Of a stretch of 64,000 bases of DNA, positions 51,833 to 59,974 are shown in pieces. Both the position numbers and the translations under genes were made by a program. Position 1 is the stretch's first letter. Each line of letters begins with the position of its first letter. Below the pieces are notes generated by a model. It had not been told where the DNA came from, ran no database searches, and saw only the letters and a list, made by a program, of their open reading frames with translations. This DNA comes from MH13 sp040219355 (GTDB taxonomy: Bacteria; Pseudomonadota; Alphaproteobacteria; Rhizobiales; MH13), in the NCBI GenBank assembly GCA_040219355.1, contig JAVJSN010000015.1, positions 124,001 through 188,000 on the forward strand. Direction: 5' to 3'.

Positions 51833-53065
51833 ATGATGATGTTTGCCCAACCCACCACAACGACGCCTGACCGGCTTGGCGCTTTCATGGCGCATGCGCC
51901 CTATGCGTTGGATGGCTATGCCGTCGAACCGCAGGACGGGCCGCTGAGCGGGCATTCGCTGGCGGTCAAAGACCTGTTCGATGTGGCGGGCTTGAAGACT
52001 GGCGCAGGTTCACCGGTTTGGCTGAAAAACGCTTCGGATGCTGACGCGCATGCGCCTGCCGTTGCGTCTTTGTTGCAGGCAGGTGCCCGCTTTGTGGGCA
52101 AGACGCTGACCGATGAGTTGGCATGGAGCCTGAACGGCGAAAATGCCCATTACGGCACGCCCATCAATCCAGCGGCGCCGGGGCGCATCCCAGGCGGCTC
52201 GTCGGCTGGCTCGGCTGCAGCGGTGGCCGGCGGCCTGGCCGAGATCGGCCTTGGGTCCGACACGGGCGGATCGGTGCGGCTTCCGGCCAGCTATTGCGGC
52301 GTCTGGGGCCTGCGGCCAAGCCATGGGCGGATCGATCTTGGAGGCGCCGTTCCCTTGGCGCCGAGTTTCGACACGGTCGGCTGGTTCTGCCGGTCGCCGG
52401 AGCTGTTGGCGAAAGTCGGGGCCGTGCTGATGAGCCATGGCGGTGTCGGCGCGGCGCCGCACCGCCTCGTCCTCGCCGAGGATATGTTTGCGCAGGTCGA
52501 TGAAGCGCACCGGGACGCGCTGGTCGCCAAGGCCGAGCTTTTGGCGCAGAGCCTGGGTCTGGCGCTCGAATCCATGATCCTCGCGCCGGCGGGGGGCGAT
52601 CTTGGCGACCTCGATGCCTGGCGCCGCGTTTTTCGGGTCTGCCAATCGTCGGAAGCCTGGCAGGTGCATGCGTCCTGGGTGACGGCTGAGCGACCGGAGC
52701 TTGGCCCTGGCATCAAGGAGCGTTTTGCCTATTCGCGCGGCCTGGCGGCGGACGAGGTGGCCGTCGCACAGAGCAAGCGCGAGGACATCGCCGCCTATCT
52801 TGCCGGGACCCTCTTGCCGGGCACGGTGCTGGTGGTTCCAGGCGCGGTGGGGGTCGCGCCGGTGAAAGGATTGCAAGGTTCGGCCCTCGACAGCGTGCGC
52901 AACCGCGCTTTGAACATTCTCTCGCCATCGGGTCTTGGCCGCCTTCCGCAACTGGCGGTTCCGGCGCTTTCCACGCCCGAAGGACCGATCGGCCTCGGCC
53001 TTGTTGGGTGGCCGGGTGCCGACGAGGTCTTGCTGGGGCTGGGATTGGATGTGGAGGGTTTATGA
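51833..53065 (+). CDS. Amidase-signature family hydrolase
   Basis: 410 residues. The Ser-cis-Ser-Lys triad is visible: Lys in LAVKDLFDVAG (about residue 46), cis-Ser in IPGGSSAGSAAAVAGG (about 121) and the nucleophile Ser in SDTGGSVRLPASYCG (about 145). AtzF/AtzE-type amidases act on allophanate or carboxybiuret, but this identity is not established here. The stop overlaps the next gene (ATGA). The block 51833-54287 has strikingly GC-rich, third-position-GC codon use compared with the liv genes. Confidence 0.88.
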   Translation: MMMFAQPTTTTPDRLGAFMAHAPYALDGYAVEPQDGPLSGHSLAVKDLFDVAGLKTGAGSPVWLKNASDADAHAPAVASLLQAGARFVGKTLTDELAWSLNGENAHYGTPINPAAPGRIPGGSSAGSAAAVAGGLAEIGLGSDTGGSVRLPASYCGVWGLRPSHGRIDLGGAVPLAPSFDTVGWFCRSPELLAKVGAVLMSHGGVGAAPHRLVLAEDMFAQVDEAHRDALVAKAELLAQSLGLALESMILAPAGGDLGDLDAWRRVFRVCQSSEAWQVHASWVTAERPELGPGIKERFAYSRGLAADEVAVAQSKREDIAAYLAGTLLPGTVLVVPGAVGVAPVKGLQGSALDSVRNRALNILSPSGLGRLPQLAVPALSTPEGPIGLGLVGWPGADEVLLGLGLDVEGL

Positions 53066-53850
53066 GCCGATTTGACGGTCTGCAACCGCTCGGCCCAAGT
53101 CTGCGCAACCGTTGGAAGGTCGGGGAGGCGGCGGCCGATCTGGTGCGCGAACCCGTTCCGCCGAGACCGGCAGCGCTGGAGGCCAGCCCCAAATCCGTGC
53201 GGGTTGACCTGGCGCGCAGCGCGCTCATCATCGTCGATATGCAAAACGACTTTTGCCACGGCGAGGGCTGGCTTGCCGGCATCGGTGTGGATGTGACGCG
53301 GGCGGCGTCGGCGATTGCGCCCTTGCAGCGTGTCCTGCCGGCAGCGCGCTCGGTCGGCATGCCGGTGGTCTGGGTCAATTGGGGCAACCGTCCGGACCTT
53401 GCCAATGTCTCGCCAGCCTTGCGGCACGTCTATGATGGCGATGGAACAGGCGGCGGCCTTGGCGACGCGGTCGGCCCGCGCAAGGCGCCGGTGCTGGAAA
53501 AAGACAGTTGGGGCGCGGCCATTGTCGACGCGCTGGAACCCGAGCCCGGCGACCTTTTCGTCGACAAGTACCGCATGTCGGGGTTCTGGGACACGCCGCT
53601 CGATAGCATCCTGCGCAACCTCAAGGTCGATACGCTGTTCTTCGGCGGCGTGAACGCCGATCAGTGCGTGCTGCACACGCTCGCCGATGCCAGCTTCCTT
53701 GGCTACGACACGCTGCTGTTCGAGGATGCGAGCGCCACCACCAACCCCGATTTCTGCATGGCTGCCACCCTGCACAATGCCCGGCAGATCTTCGGTTTCA
53801 CGCTGACATCCACCGCTTTTGTCGCGGGCATACAAGGAGAGACATCATGA
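53062..53850 (+). CDS. Isochorismatase-like cysteine hydrolase
   Basis: 262 residues from ATG 53062. The Asp-Lys-Cys triad of cysteine hydrolases is visible: Asp in LIIVDMQNDFC (about residue 59), Lys in FVDKYRMSGFW (about 172) and Cys in GGVNADQCVLHTLADAS (about 205). The family contains biuret, triuret, ureidoacrylate and N-carbamoylsarcosine hydrolases, and pairing with an amidase fits breakdown of an amide or ureide. An N-terminal extension of about 50 residues precedes the fold. ATGA overlaps on both sides. Confidence 0.85.
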   Translation: MSRFDGLQPLGPSLRNRWKVGEAAADLVREPVPPRPAALEASPKSVRVDLARSALIIVDMQNDFCHGEGWLAGIGVDVTRAASAIAPLQRVLPAARSVGMPVVWVNWGNRPDLANVSPALRHVYDGDGTGGGLGDAVGPRKAPVLEKDSWGAAIVDALEPEPGDLFVDKYRMSGFWDTPLDSILRNLKVDTLFFGGVNADQCVLHTLADASFLGYDTLLFEDASATTNPDFCMAATLHNARQIFGFTLTSTAFVAGIQGETS

Positions 53851-54287
53851 CGGGACAGGTTGTGGCCAAAGCGCCCGCTGACCTCAAGGCCTATAAGATC
53901 AGCCCCGATGACACGAACTATTTCGCTTGCCTTGCCGATCCCGTCGCCGAGGGCGTGCCCTTCACCTTCATCGTGGAAATCTACGAGAAGGGCGGCGCCA
54001 CGCCACCCAACACGCACAGCATCGCGCACGAATTCTTCTTTATCCTGGAGGGAACGGGCAAAGGCATGTGCGACGGCGTCGAGGTCGATCTGGCTCCCGG
54101 TTCCTCGCTGCTGATTCCGCCGGGCAAGGAGCACATCGTGAAAAACACCGGCGCGGGCAAGCTCTATGCGCTCTGTGCCATGGTGCCCAATGAAGAGTTC
54201 GCGGAGCTTATCCATTCCGGCCAGGAGGTTGCGCTGACCGACGAGGATTTGGCCGTTATTTCGCGGCGCATGCCAGTTGCCGCCTGA
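53847..54287 (+). CDS. Cupin-domain protein
   Basis: 146 residues, single beta-barrel cupin. Motif 1 is THSIAHEFFFILEGTGKGMC (about residues 58-77) and motif 2 is PGSSLLIPPGKEHIVKNTG (about 87-105), keeping His and Glu metal ligands. AAGGAGAG at 53834 is an excellent ribosome site for ATG 53847. Possibly an enzyme or ligand sensor of the amide pathway. Confidence 0.85.
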   Translation: MTGQVVAKAPADLKAYKISPDDTNYFACLADPVAEGVPFTFIVEIYEKGGATPPNTHSIAHEFFFILEGTGKGMCDGVEVDLAPGSSLLIPPGKEHIVKNTGAGKLYALCAMVPNEEFAELIHSGQEVALTDEDLAVISRRMPVAA

Positions 54288-54679
54288 TGGTGGTCAACGA
54301 CCCGATAGTGCTGGCTGAGGTCGAAGCGGTTTTCGCGCGCTATGAGGCTGCGCTGATCGATAATGATGTGGCGGTGCTTGATGCGCTTTTTTGGAGCTCT
54401 GCGCACACCATTCGCTACGGACCCAGTGAAAGCCTTTATGGCCAGGATGAGATTTTGGCGTTTCGCAAGGCACGGCCATCTGCTGGATTAGACCGCAGGC
54501 TGCGTCGCACGGTGATCACCACCTTTGGGACGGATTTCGCAACGGCCAACACCGAGTTCACGCGGGAAGGCAGCGCCAAGATCGGCAGGCAATCGCAAAG
54601 CTGGGCAAGAATGGCTGATGGTTGGCGCGTCGTCGCTGCCCATGTTTCCCTGCGTGATCGCGTGGAGGATGATGCATGA
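54287..54679 (+). CDS. HpxZ/AtzH-like (DUF3225, NTF2-fold) protein
   Basis: 130 residues. The pattern EAVFARYEAALIDNDVAVLDALFW, HTIRYGPSESLYGQDEI and VITTFGTDFATANTEF matches the DUF3225/SnoaL-like group that includes HpxZ of oxalurate catabolism and AtzH of cyanuric acid catabolism (AtzH hydrolyses 1,3-dicarboxyurea to allophanate). Start overlaps the cupin stop (TGATG). It strengthens the case for ureide or carboxylated-urea metabolism. Confidence 0.75.
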   Translation: MVVNDPIVLAEVEAVFARYEAALIDNDVAVLDALFWSSAHTIRYGPSESLYGQDEILAFRKARPSAGLDRRLRRTVITTFGTDFATANTEFTREGSAKIGRQSQSWARMADGWRVVAAHVSLRDRVEDDA

Positions 54680-54852
54680 GCATGGTCGTTTTAATTTCTG
54701 CCTAGTTTTGCGGCAAAGCGGCGTGCATTCAGAGCGAATATTGAGCATGATGGGAAAATGTGCAGGAGTCGCGCTTTGTGCTGCTTGTGGGCCTTTCGCC
54801 TGCGCTTTACCGCTTGGGTCAGGTGGTGCGCTTTTGAAATGATGCGCCCGAT

Positions 54853-54866
54853 GGACCGATCGGTCC
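54853..54866. promoter_or_regulatory. Palindrome upstream of the transporter genes, possible operator
   Basis: GGACCGATCGGTCC is a perfect 14-bp palindrome 28 bp before the substrate-binding protein start. Size and form suit a TetR- or LysR-type operator; no regulator gene is adjacent. The remainder of the 214-bp gap 54680-54893 shows nothing. Confidence 0.4.
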
Positions 54867-54893
54867 GTACTGTTTTGACGAGGAGAGTTACCT

Positions 54894-55919
54894 ATGGATC
54901 GTAAACCAATGAGCCGCACTCTGCTGGCGGCAACACTCAGTGTTGGACTGGGCGCGACATCGGCTGCCGCAACCGACATTCGCTTCATGATGGATTGGGC
55001 TTGGCAGGGGCCGCAGGCCTTCGCCTTGGTGGCCCGCAACGCAGGCTGCTTTGAAGAAGCTGGCATCGATTTGACGCTTGATCGAGGGTTCGGATCGGGC
55101 CGCGTGCCGGTTGAGTTGGCTGGCGGCAACTATGATATGGGCCTGGCCGATATCAATCCGACCATCAAGTTTCGCGCCGAGAACCCCGATAGTGACCTCA
55201 TCGCAGTTGCGGTGATGATGGCCGGTTCGCCATTGGTGGCTGTGGTCGCTGCTGATAGCGGCATTGAAGAACCAACGGATTTCAATGGCACCACGCTCGC
55301 CGCGCCTGATTTCGATGCAGGTCGCCAATTGTTCCCAATTTTCGCTGCTGCGACCGGGATTGATGAAAGTACGGTGGAATGGATTTCTGTTTCGCCGGAA
55401 CTGCGCGAGCCCATGCTGGCACGGGGCGAGGCTGATGGTATCACCGGATTTATAACCTCATCGCTGTTCTCGCTGGAACGCATTGGTATGCCCGAGGATG
55501 AGCAGCGGATCTTCCGCTACAAAGACTTTGGTGCTGAGCTTTACTCAACGTCGATCTTAACCAGCCGGGCCTTTGCTGAGGAGAACCCGGAGGCTGTTTC
55601 GGCGGTTGTCTCCTGTATGATGCAGGGCATGGGTATGGCGGTTGCTGACCCGGAAGCTGCTATTGAGGCGCTTGTCGACCATGAGCCGCTCACCGATGCC
55701 GATCTTGAGCTGCGTCGCTGGCAAATGACCATCGAAGAAATGATCCTGACGCCCGATGTGGTGGCCGGTGGTCTGTCCAACATCGATCGGGATTTTTTCC
55801 AGCGCTCCATTGCTTCGGTGGAAGACGCCTACAATCTGCCCAACGTCCTGACTGTGGATGATGTCTATTCCGACGCTTACCTGCCGGAGATGGATGTGCG
55901 TATGATGCCCGCCAACTAA
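54894..55919 (+). CDS. NMT1/THI5-type (NitT/TauT) substrate-binding protein
   Basis: 341 residues: signal peptide (LLAATLSVGLGATSAAAT) then IRFMMDWAWQGPQAFALVARNAGCFEEAGIDLTLDRGFGSG, the family-typical opening. Related proteins bind pyrimidines, nitrate, taurine, or amide compounds. GAGGAGAG lies 7-10 bp before ATG 54894. Probably imports the substrate of the preceding enzymes. Confidence 0.88.
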   Translation: MDRKPMSRTLLAATLSVGLGATSAAATDIRFMMDWAWQGPQAFALVARNAGCFEEAGIDLTLDRGFGSGRVPVELAGGNYDMGLADINPTIKFRAENPDSDLIAVAVMMAGSPLVAVVAADSGIEEPTDFNGTTLAAPDFDAGRQLFPIFAAATGIDESTVEWISVSPELREPMLARGEADGITGFITSSLFSLERIGMPEDEQRIFRYKDFGAELYSTSILTSRAFAEENPEAVSAVVSCMMQGMGMAVADPEAAIEALVDHEPLTDADLELRRWQMTIEEMILTPDVVAGGLSNIDRDFFQRSIASVEDAYNLPNVLTVDDVYSDAYLPEMDVRMMPAN

Positions 55920-55939
55920 GGGCGTTGGGAGACAATTTC

Positions 55940-56737
55940 ATGGGAACCGGGTTCGTCGATATCGACAATGTGTCTCTGCGTTATGGTGGAGAGGCGACCG
56001 GCACGTTGGCCCTTTCCGGCATGTCGATGAGCGTTGATAAGGGCGAGTTCATCGCCGTTGTAGGCCCGTCGGGTTGCGGCAAGTCCACCCTCATGAAAGC
56101 CATGTCGGGTCTTTGGCCCGTGACGTCCGGCGGCGTGTCCGTCGCCGGGCAAACTGTTTCTGGGCCCCTGTCGATTGTCGGCATGGCCTTCCAGGCGGCG
56201 ACCTTGCTGCCGTGGCGCACGACGCTCGACAATGTGATGCTGCCGCTGGAAATAACTCAGCCGTACCGCTCAGAAATGAGCCGCCGGAAGGGGCATTTCA
56301 AAGACAAGGCGCGGGCGCTTTTGAAGCTTGTTGGCCTTGAGGGGTTCGATGAAAAATACCCCTGGCAACTCTCCGGCGGTATGCAGCAGCGGGTGTCGCT
56401 CTGCCGCGCACTTATCCATGAACCGGCGCTCTTGATGCTCGACGAGCCGTTCGCCGCGCTTGATATGTTCACCCGCGAAGAACTGTGGGGCGTTCTGCAA
56501 GAAGTTTGGATGACCAAAAACCCAACGGTCATTTTGGTGACGCACGATCTACGCGAGGCGGTTTATCTGGCTGACAAAGTCTATGTGATGAGTTCGCGAC
56601 CAGGGCGCATCATCCATGAGCGCGAGATTGAGTTTGCCCGCCCGCGCGAGCTGGATATCACCTTCCGCCCGGATTTCGGTGACATAGCCCACGATTTGCG
56701 CGACCACATCTACACTGCGCGACAGGATGCTGCTTAA
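55940..56737 (+). CDS. NitT/TauT-type ABC transporter ATPase
   Basis: 265 residues from ATG 55940 (GGGAG 8 bp upstream). Walker A VGPSGCGKSTLMKAMSG (about 41-57), signature LSGGMQQRVSLCRAL (about 144-158), Walker B LLMLDEPFAALDMF, followed by a VTHDLREAVYLADKV switch. The stop overlaps the permease start (TAATG). Confidence 0.92.
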   Translation: MGTGFVDIDNVSLRYGGEATGTLALSGMSMSVDKGEFIAVVGPSGCGKSTLMKAMSGLWPVTSGGVSVAGQTVSGPLSIVGMAFQAATLLPWRTTLDNVMLPLEITQPYRSEMSRRKGHFKDKARALLKLVGLEGFDEKYPWQLSGGMQQRVSLCRALIHEPALLMLDEPFAALDMFTREELWGVLQEVWMTKNPTVILVTHDLREAVYLADKVYVMSSRPGRIIHEREIEFARPRELDITFRPDFGDIAHDLRDHIYTARQDAA

Positions 56738-57582
56738 TGGCTGACACAACCGCGCCGCAGGCGACGTCGGCAAGCGCTGACAAGGCGCCGTCCGGCTTTC
56801 AGATGTCATCGAAAACCATTGAACGGATCATGCCCTGGGCGGTGGTGATCGGTCTCTTTTTGTTTTGGGAACTTGCCGTTTGGGTTTTTGATTTTCCGCA
56901 GTTCATTCTGCCGGCGCCTTCGGTGATCTTCGAGGCGATGTGGCAGTGGCGGGTGCCAATCCTGGAAAACGCCGGGCAAACCGCCTTCACCACTGTCGTT
57001 GGCTTCGCGATTGCCATCGTCTTCGGTCTGGTGACCGGCATCATCATTGGCTCGTCAAGCCTGATTTACAATGGCTTCTACCCGGTGCTGATCGGCTTCA
57101 ACTCGATCCCCAAAGTGGCCGTTGTGCCGATCCTGGTCATCTGGTTTGGCATCGGTTCGATACCCGCCATCATTACCGCGTTTTTGATTTCCTTCTTCCC
57201 GATCCTGGTGAACGTTGCGACGGGCATTGCCAATGTCGAGCCGGAGCTGAAAGATGTTTTGCGCGCACTGGGTGCCTCCAAACGCGACATCATCGTCAAG
57301 GTCGGTATTCCGCGCTCGCTGCCCTACTTCTTCGCATCGTTGAAGATCGCCATCACCGTGGCCTTTGTCGGTTCGATCATCGCTGAAACGGTGGCCTCCA
57401 ACAACGGCATCGGCCATCTGATGATGGTCGCATCCTCACGCTTTGAAGTACCGCTGGTTTTCGCTGGATTGCTGGTGACCGCCATAATGGGTGTCATCAT
57501 GTATGTGGTCGCGATCATGGTGGAAAAGCGGATGACCGGGTGGTCTATGCGCGAAATGGATGGACCTGCTGCAGGCGGCTGA
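56737..57582 (+). CDS. NitT/TauT-type ABC transporter permease
   Basis: 281 residues, six helices. The EAA loop is in LKDVLRALGASKRDIIVKVGIPRSLPYFFASL (about 170-201). N-terminal 30 residues are polar. Its stop touches that of the convergent ATPase gene at 57583 with no spacer, so there is no room for a terminator. Confidence 0.92.
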   Translation: MADTTAPQATSASADKAPSGFQMSSKTIERIMPWAVVIGLFLFWELAVWVFDFPQFILPAPSVIFEAMWQWRVPILENAGQTAFTTVVGFAIAIVFGLVTGIIIGSSSLIYNGFYPVLIGFNSIPKVAVVPILVIWFGIGSIPAIITAFLISFFPILVNVATGIANVEPELKDVLRALGASKRDIIVKVGIPRSLPYFFASLKIAITVAFVGSIIAETVASNNGIGHLMMVASSRFEVPLVFAGLLVTAIMGVIMYVVAIMVEKRMTGWSMREMDGPAAGG

Positions 57583-58641
57583 TTAGCGGATGGCTTGTCC
57601 ATTCTCATCGAAGAAGCAGACAAAGTCTTTTTCAAAGATCAGCGCGACCTCATCGCCCACCTTCACGGTCTCGGTGCCTGCCACACGCACAATCAGCGTG
57701 TCGTGGCCTTCGGGCGTCACATAAAGGTAGGTGTCGGCGCCCAGATATTCGACGACATCCACGGTGCCGCGCATATGCGCGTAAGAGGGATCACCAAGCT
57801 GAATATGCTCTGGGCGAATGCCAAGCCTCACCGCTTTGCGACCGGTGGTGTGTTGCGGGAAGCTGCCCGTGCCATGGCCCTCGATCTTGAAGTTTTCGGC
57901 GACCGTGGTGCACGCAATGATGTTCATTTTCGGTGAGCCGATGAACTGCGCGACGAACAGGTTGGCGGGATGCTCATAAAGCTCGCGCGGCGACCCCACC
58001 TGCTCGATCTTACCGGCTGACAGCACCACGATCTTGTCGGCCAACGTCATGGCCTCGACCTGATCGTGGGTCACATAAATCATGGTCGATCCGAGGTTTT
58101 GGTGCAGCTTGGCGATCTCAAAGCGCATTTCTACGCGCAGGGCTGCGTCGAGGTTGGAGAGCGGTTCATCGAACAGAAACGCGCTCGGTTCGCGCACAAT
58201 GGCGCGCCCGATGGCGACACGCTGGCGCTGGCCACCCGACAAGGCCTTAGGGCGCCGGTCGAGATAGTCGTTGAGCTTCAGGATACCTGCCGCGTAGTCG
58301 ACCTTTTCCTTGATTTCGCTTTTTGGCTTGCCCGCTGTTTTGAGGCCGAAGCCGACATTGTCGCGCACCGACATGTGCGGGTAGAGCGCGTAGGACTGGA
58401 ACACCATGGCAAGGCCACGCTGAGACGGCGGCGCGGAAACAACGCTTTTTCCATCAATCAAGATATCACCGCGCGAGGCTTCTTCCAGGCCGGAGATGAT
58501 CCGTAACAAGGTCGATTTTCCGCAGCCCGACGGGCCGACGAAAACGACAAATTCGCCGTCCTCGATCTTGAGGTCCACGCCCTTGATCACTTGGAGGTCG
58601 TCGAACCATTTCTCAACCGCTTTGAGTTCAATCGCGCCCAT
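57583..58641 (-). CDS. Carbohydrate ABC transporter ATPase (MsmX/UgpC type)
   Basis: 352 residues. Walker A GPSGCGKSTLL (about 37-47), signature LSGGQRQRVAIGRAI (about 134-148), Walker B AFLFDEPLSNLDAAL and a C-terminal TOBE/OB domain (RLGIRPEHIQLGDP). Serves the MalF/MalG-type permeases encoded upstream on the same strand. Confidence 0.93.
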   Translation of the reverse strand: MGAIELKAVEKWFDDLQVIKGVDLKIEDGEFVVFVGPSGCGKSTLLRIISGLEEASRGDILIDGKSVVSAPPSQRGLAMVFQSYALYPHMSVRDNVGFGLKTAGKPKSEIKEKVDYAAGILKLNDYLDRRPKALSGGQRQRVAIGRAIVREPSAFLFDEPLSNLDAALRVEMRFEIAKLHQNLGSTMIYVTHDQVEAMTLADKIVVLSAGKIEQVGSPRELYEHPANLFVAQFIGSPKMNIIACTTVAENFKIEGHGTGSFPQHTTGRKAVRLGIRPEHIQLGDPSYAHMRGTVDVVEYLGADTYLYVTPEGHDTLIVRVAGTETVKVGDEVALIFEKDFVCFFDENGQAIR

Positions 58642-58650
58642 TGGAACCCT

Positions 58651-59970
58651 CTACTCTTTGTTCTGTGGAGCCCAAGGGGCTCCGTCTGCGGCGTATTGCA
58701 GCCAAGTCGCTGCCGTCCAGGAGAACGCGCCACCACCGGCAGGTGAGCCGTCATTGCAATCGAAATATTCGGCAAAGCCATATCCGGACAGCAGCGATCG
58801 CGTGTCGTCCCACACTTGACGGCTTTCAATGTCATAGCCTTGGTCGCTTAGGCCCTTGCCGATCATCATGTTCATGAACGCCCAAACTGGCCCACGCCAA
58901 TAGCGGATCGAGTTGAAGTTCGGTTGATCCGGGTCGTGGCTGGCGACGCCATAGCGTGTCTTTGCTCGAATGCGCCGATAGTGGCCGATCATGGCGGCGC
59001 GCTGGTCGTCGTTACCAACATCTGCAAAGAAGCACATCATGGCTGCGTTCGAGACGCCGCCACCATGCTTGGAGGTGCGAAGATCAAGCGCCGCGAAGGT
59101 TTCCTGGCTCGCATCCCACAGGCGATCGATGCCCTTCTCGGTGCGTGCGATCCACTCTTCGATGACGGGGATATCGTCGATCTTCTTCAACAGGCTCGCC
59201 ATGCGCAGCAGCGCCCGGTCTGCGGCAAGCAAGATGAACGTCGTTCCTGGATCGGCCACAAAAAACGGGTTGCGCTGACCGATGTCGCGGGCGTTCCAGC
59301 CGAGCGAACGGCCAAATTCCACCAGTGCGATGTACCGGTCATACTCCTCCTTGGTGGGCCGCATCTTGGCATCGACATGCTTCAGATCGCGGCGCTCATA
59401 AGGGGCAACATTGGAGCCGTCGACGGCTTGCAACGCGTCATCCCAATCCGGCGAGTTGTCGCGGCCGGATTCCCAGGGATGGGTCACCGCCACGATGCCG
59501 AGCCCGCCCGGATCGCGATAATCGTGCCACCAACGGTGCCAGCGCATAAGCGCGTCGAAGACCCTCGCGGCGCGGGCCTGGCCGAGCGGGCCATTGTCGC
59601 GGGCGAGCAGTTCCTCGGCGCAGAAGGCAGCGACCGGTGGCTGCGAGTGCCCAGAAGTCGGCACCGGGCGGCCCGTGTCCCAGACATTGGGGCCGGGGAA
59701 ATAGGTCGGCGCTTCCTTGTGGAAGACGATGTGGGGGATCATGCCGTCCGGCCATTGATGGGCGACGAGCGTTTCGATTTCGGTCCAGGCGCGGTCCAGA
59801 TCGAAGGCGGCGAAGCCCATGGCGACAATCGCCGAATCCCAGTTCCATTGGTACGGGTAGAGCCCTGCCGTTGGCACGGTGTAGCCGCCACGATCATTGC
59901 CGGTGATGATGGACTGTGCTTCGCGCGACAGCGCGGCATCATCGATATCCAGGTTTTCTGCTGCGCCCAA
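58651..59970 (-). CDS. GH63-like glycoside hydrolase (MGH/glucosylglycerate hydrolase type)
   Basis: 439 residues, (alpha/alpha)6 toroid hydrolase. VPTAGLYPYQWNWDSAIVAMGFAAFD (about residues 31-56), GMIPHIVFHKEAPTYFPGP, HPWESGRDNSPDWDDAL (likely acid residues near 166-182) and NSIRYWRGPVWAFMNMM resemble bacterial mannosylglycerate/glucosylglycerate hydrolases of clan GH63. No signal peptide, so it acts in the cytoplasm on an imported glycoside. Start TTG 59970. Located between permease and ATPase genes. Confidence 0.85.
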   Translation of the reverse strand: MGAAENLDIDDAALSREAQSIITGNDRGGYTVPTAGLYPYQWNWDSAIVAMGFAAFDLDRAWTEIETLVAHQWPDGMIPHIVFHKEAPTYFPGPNVWDTGRPVPTSGHSQPPVAAFCAEELLARDNGPLGQARAARVFDALMRWHRWWHDYRDPGGLGIVAVTHPWESGRDNSPDWDDALQAVDGSNVAPYERRDLKHVDAKMRPTKEEYDRYIALVEFGRSLGWNARDIGQRNPFFVADPGTTFILLAADRALLRMASLLKKIDDIPVIEEWIARTEKGIDRLWDASQETFAALDLRTSKHGGGVSNAAMMCFFADVGNDDQRAAMIGHYRRIRAKTRYGVASHDPDQPNFNSIRYWRGPVWAFMNMMIGKGLSDQGYDIESRQVWDDTRSLLSGYGFAEYFDCNDGSPAGGGAFSWTAATWLQYAADGAPWAPQNKE

Positions 59971-59974
59971 AAGA

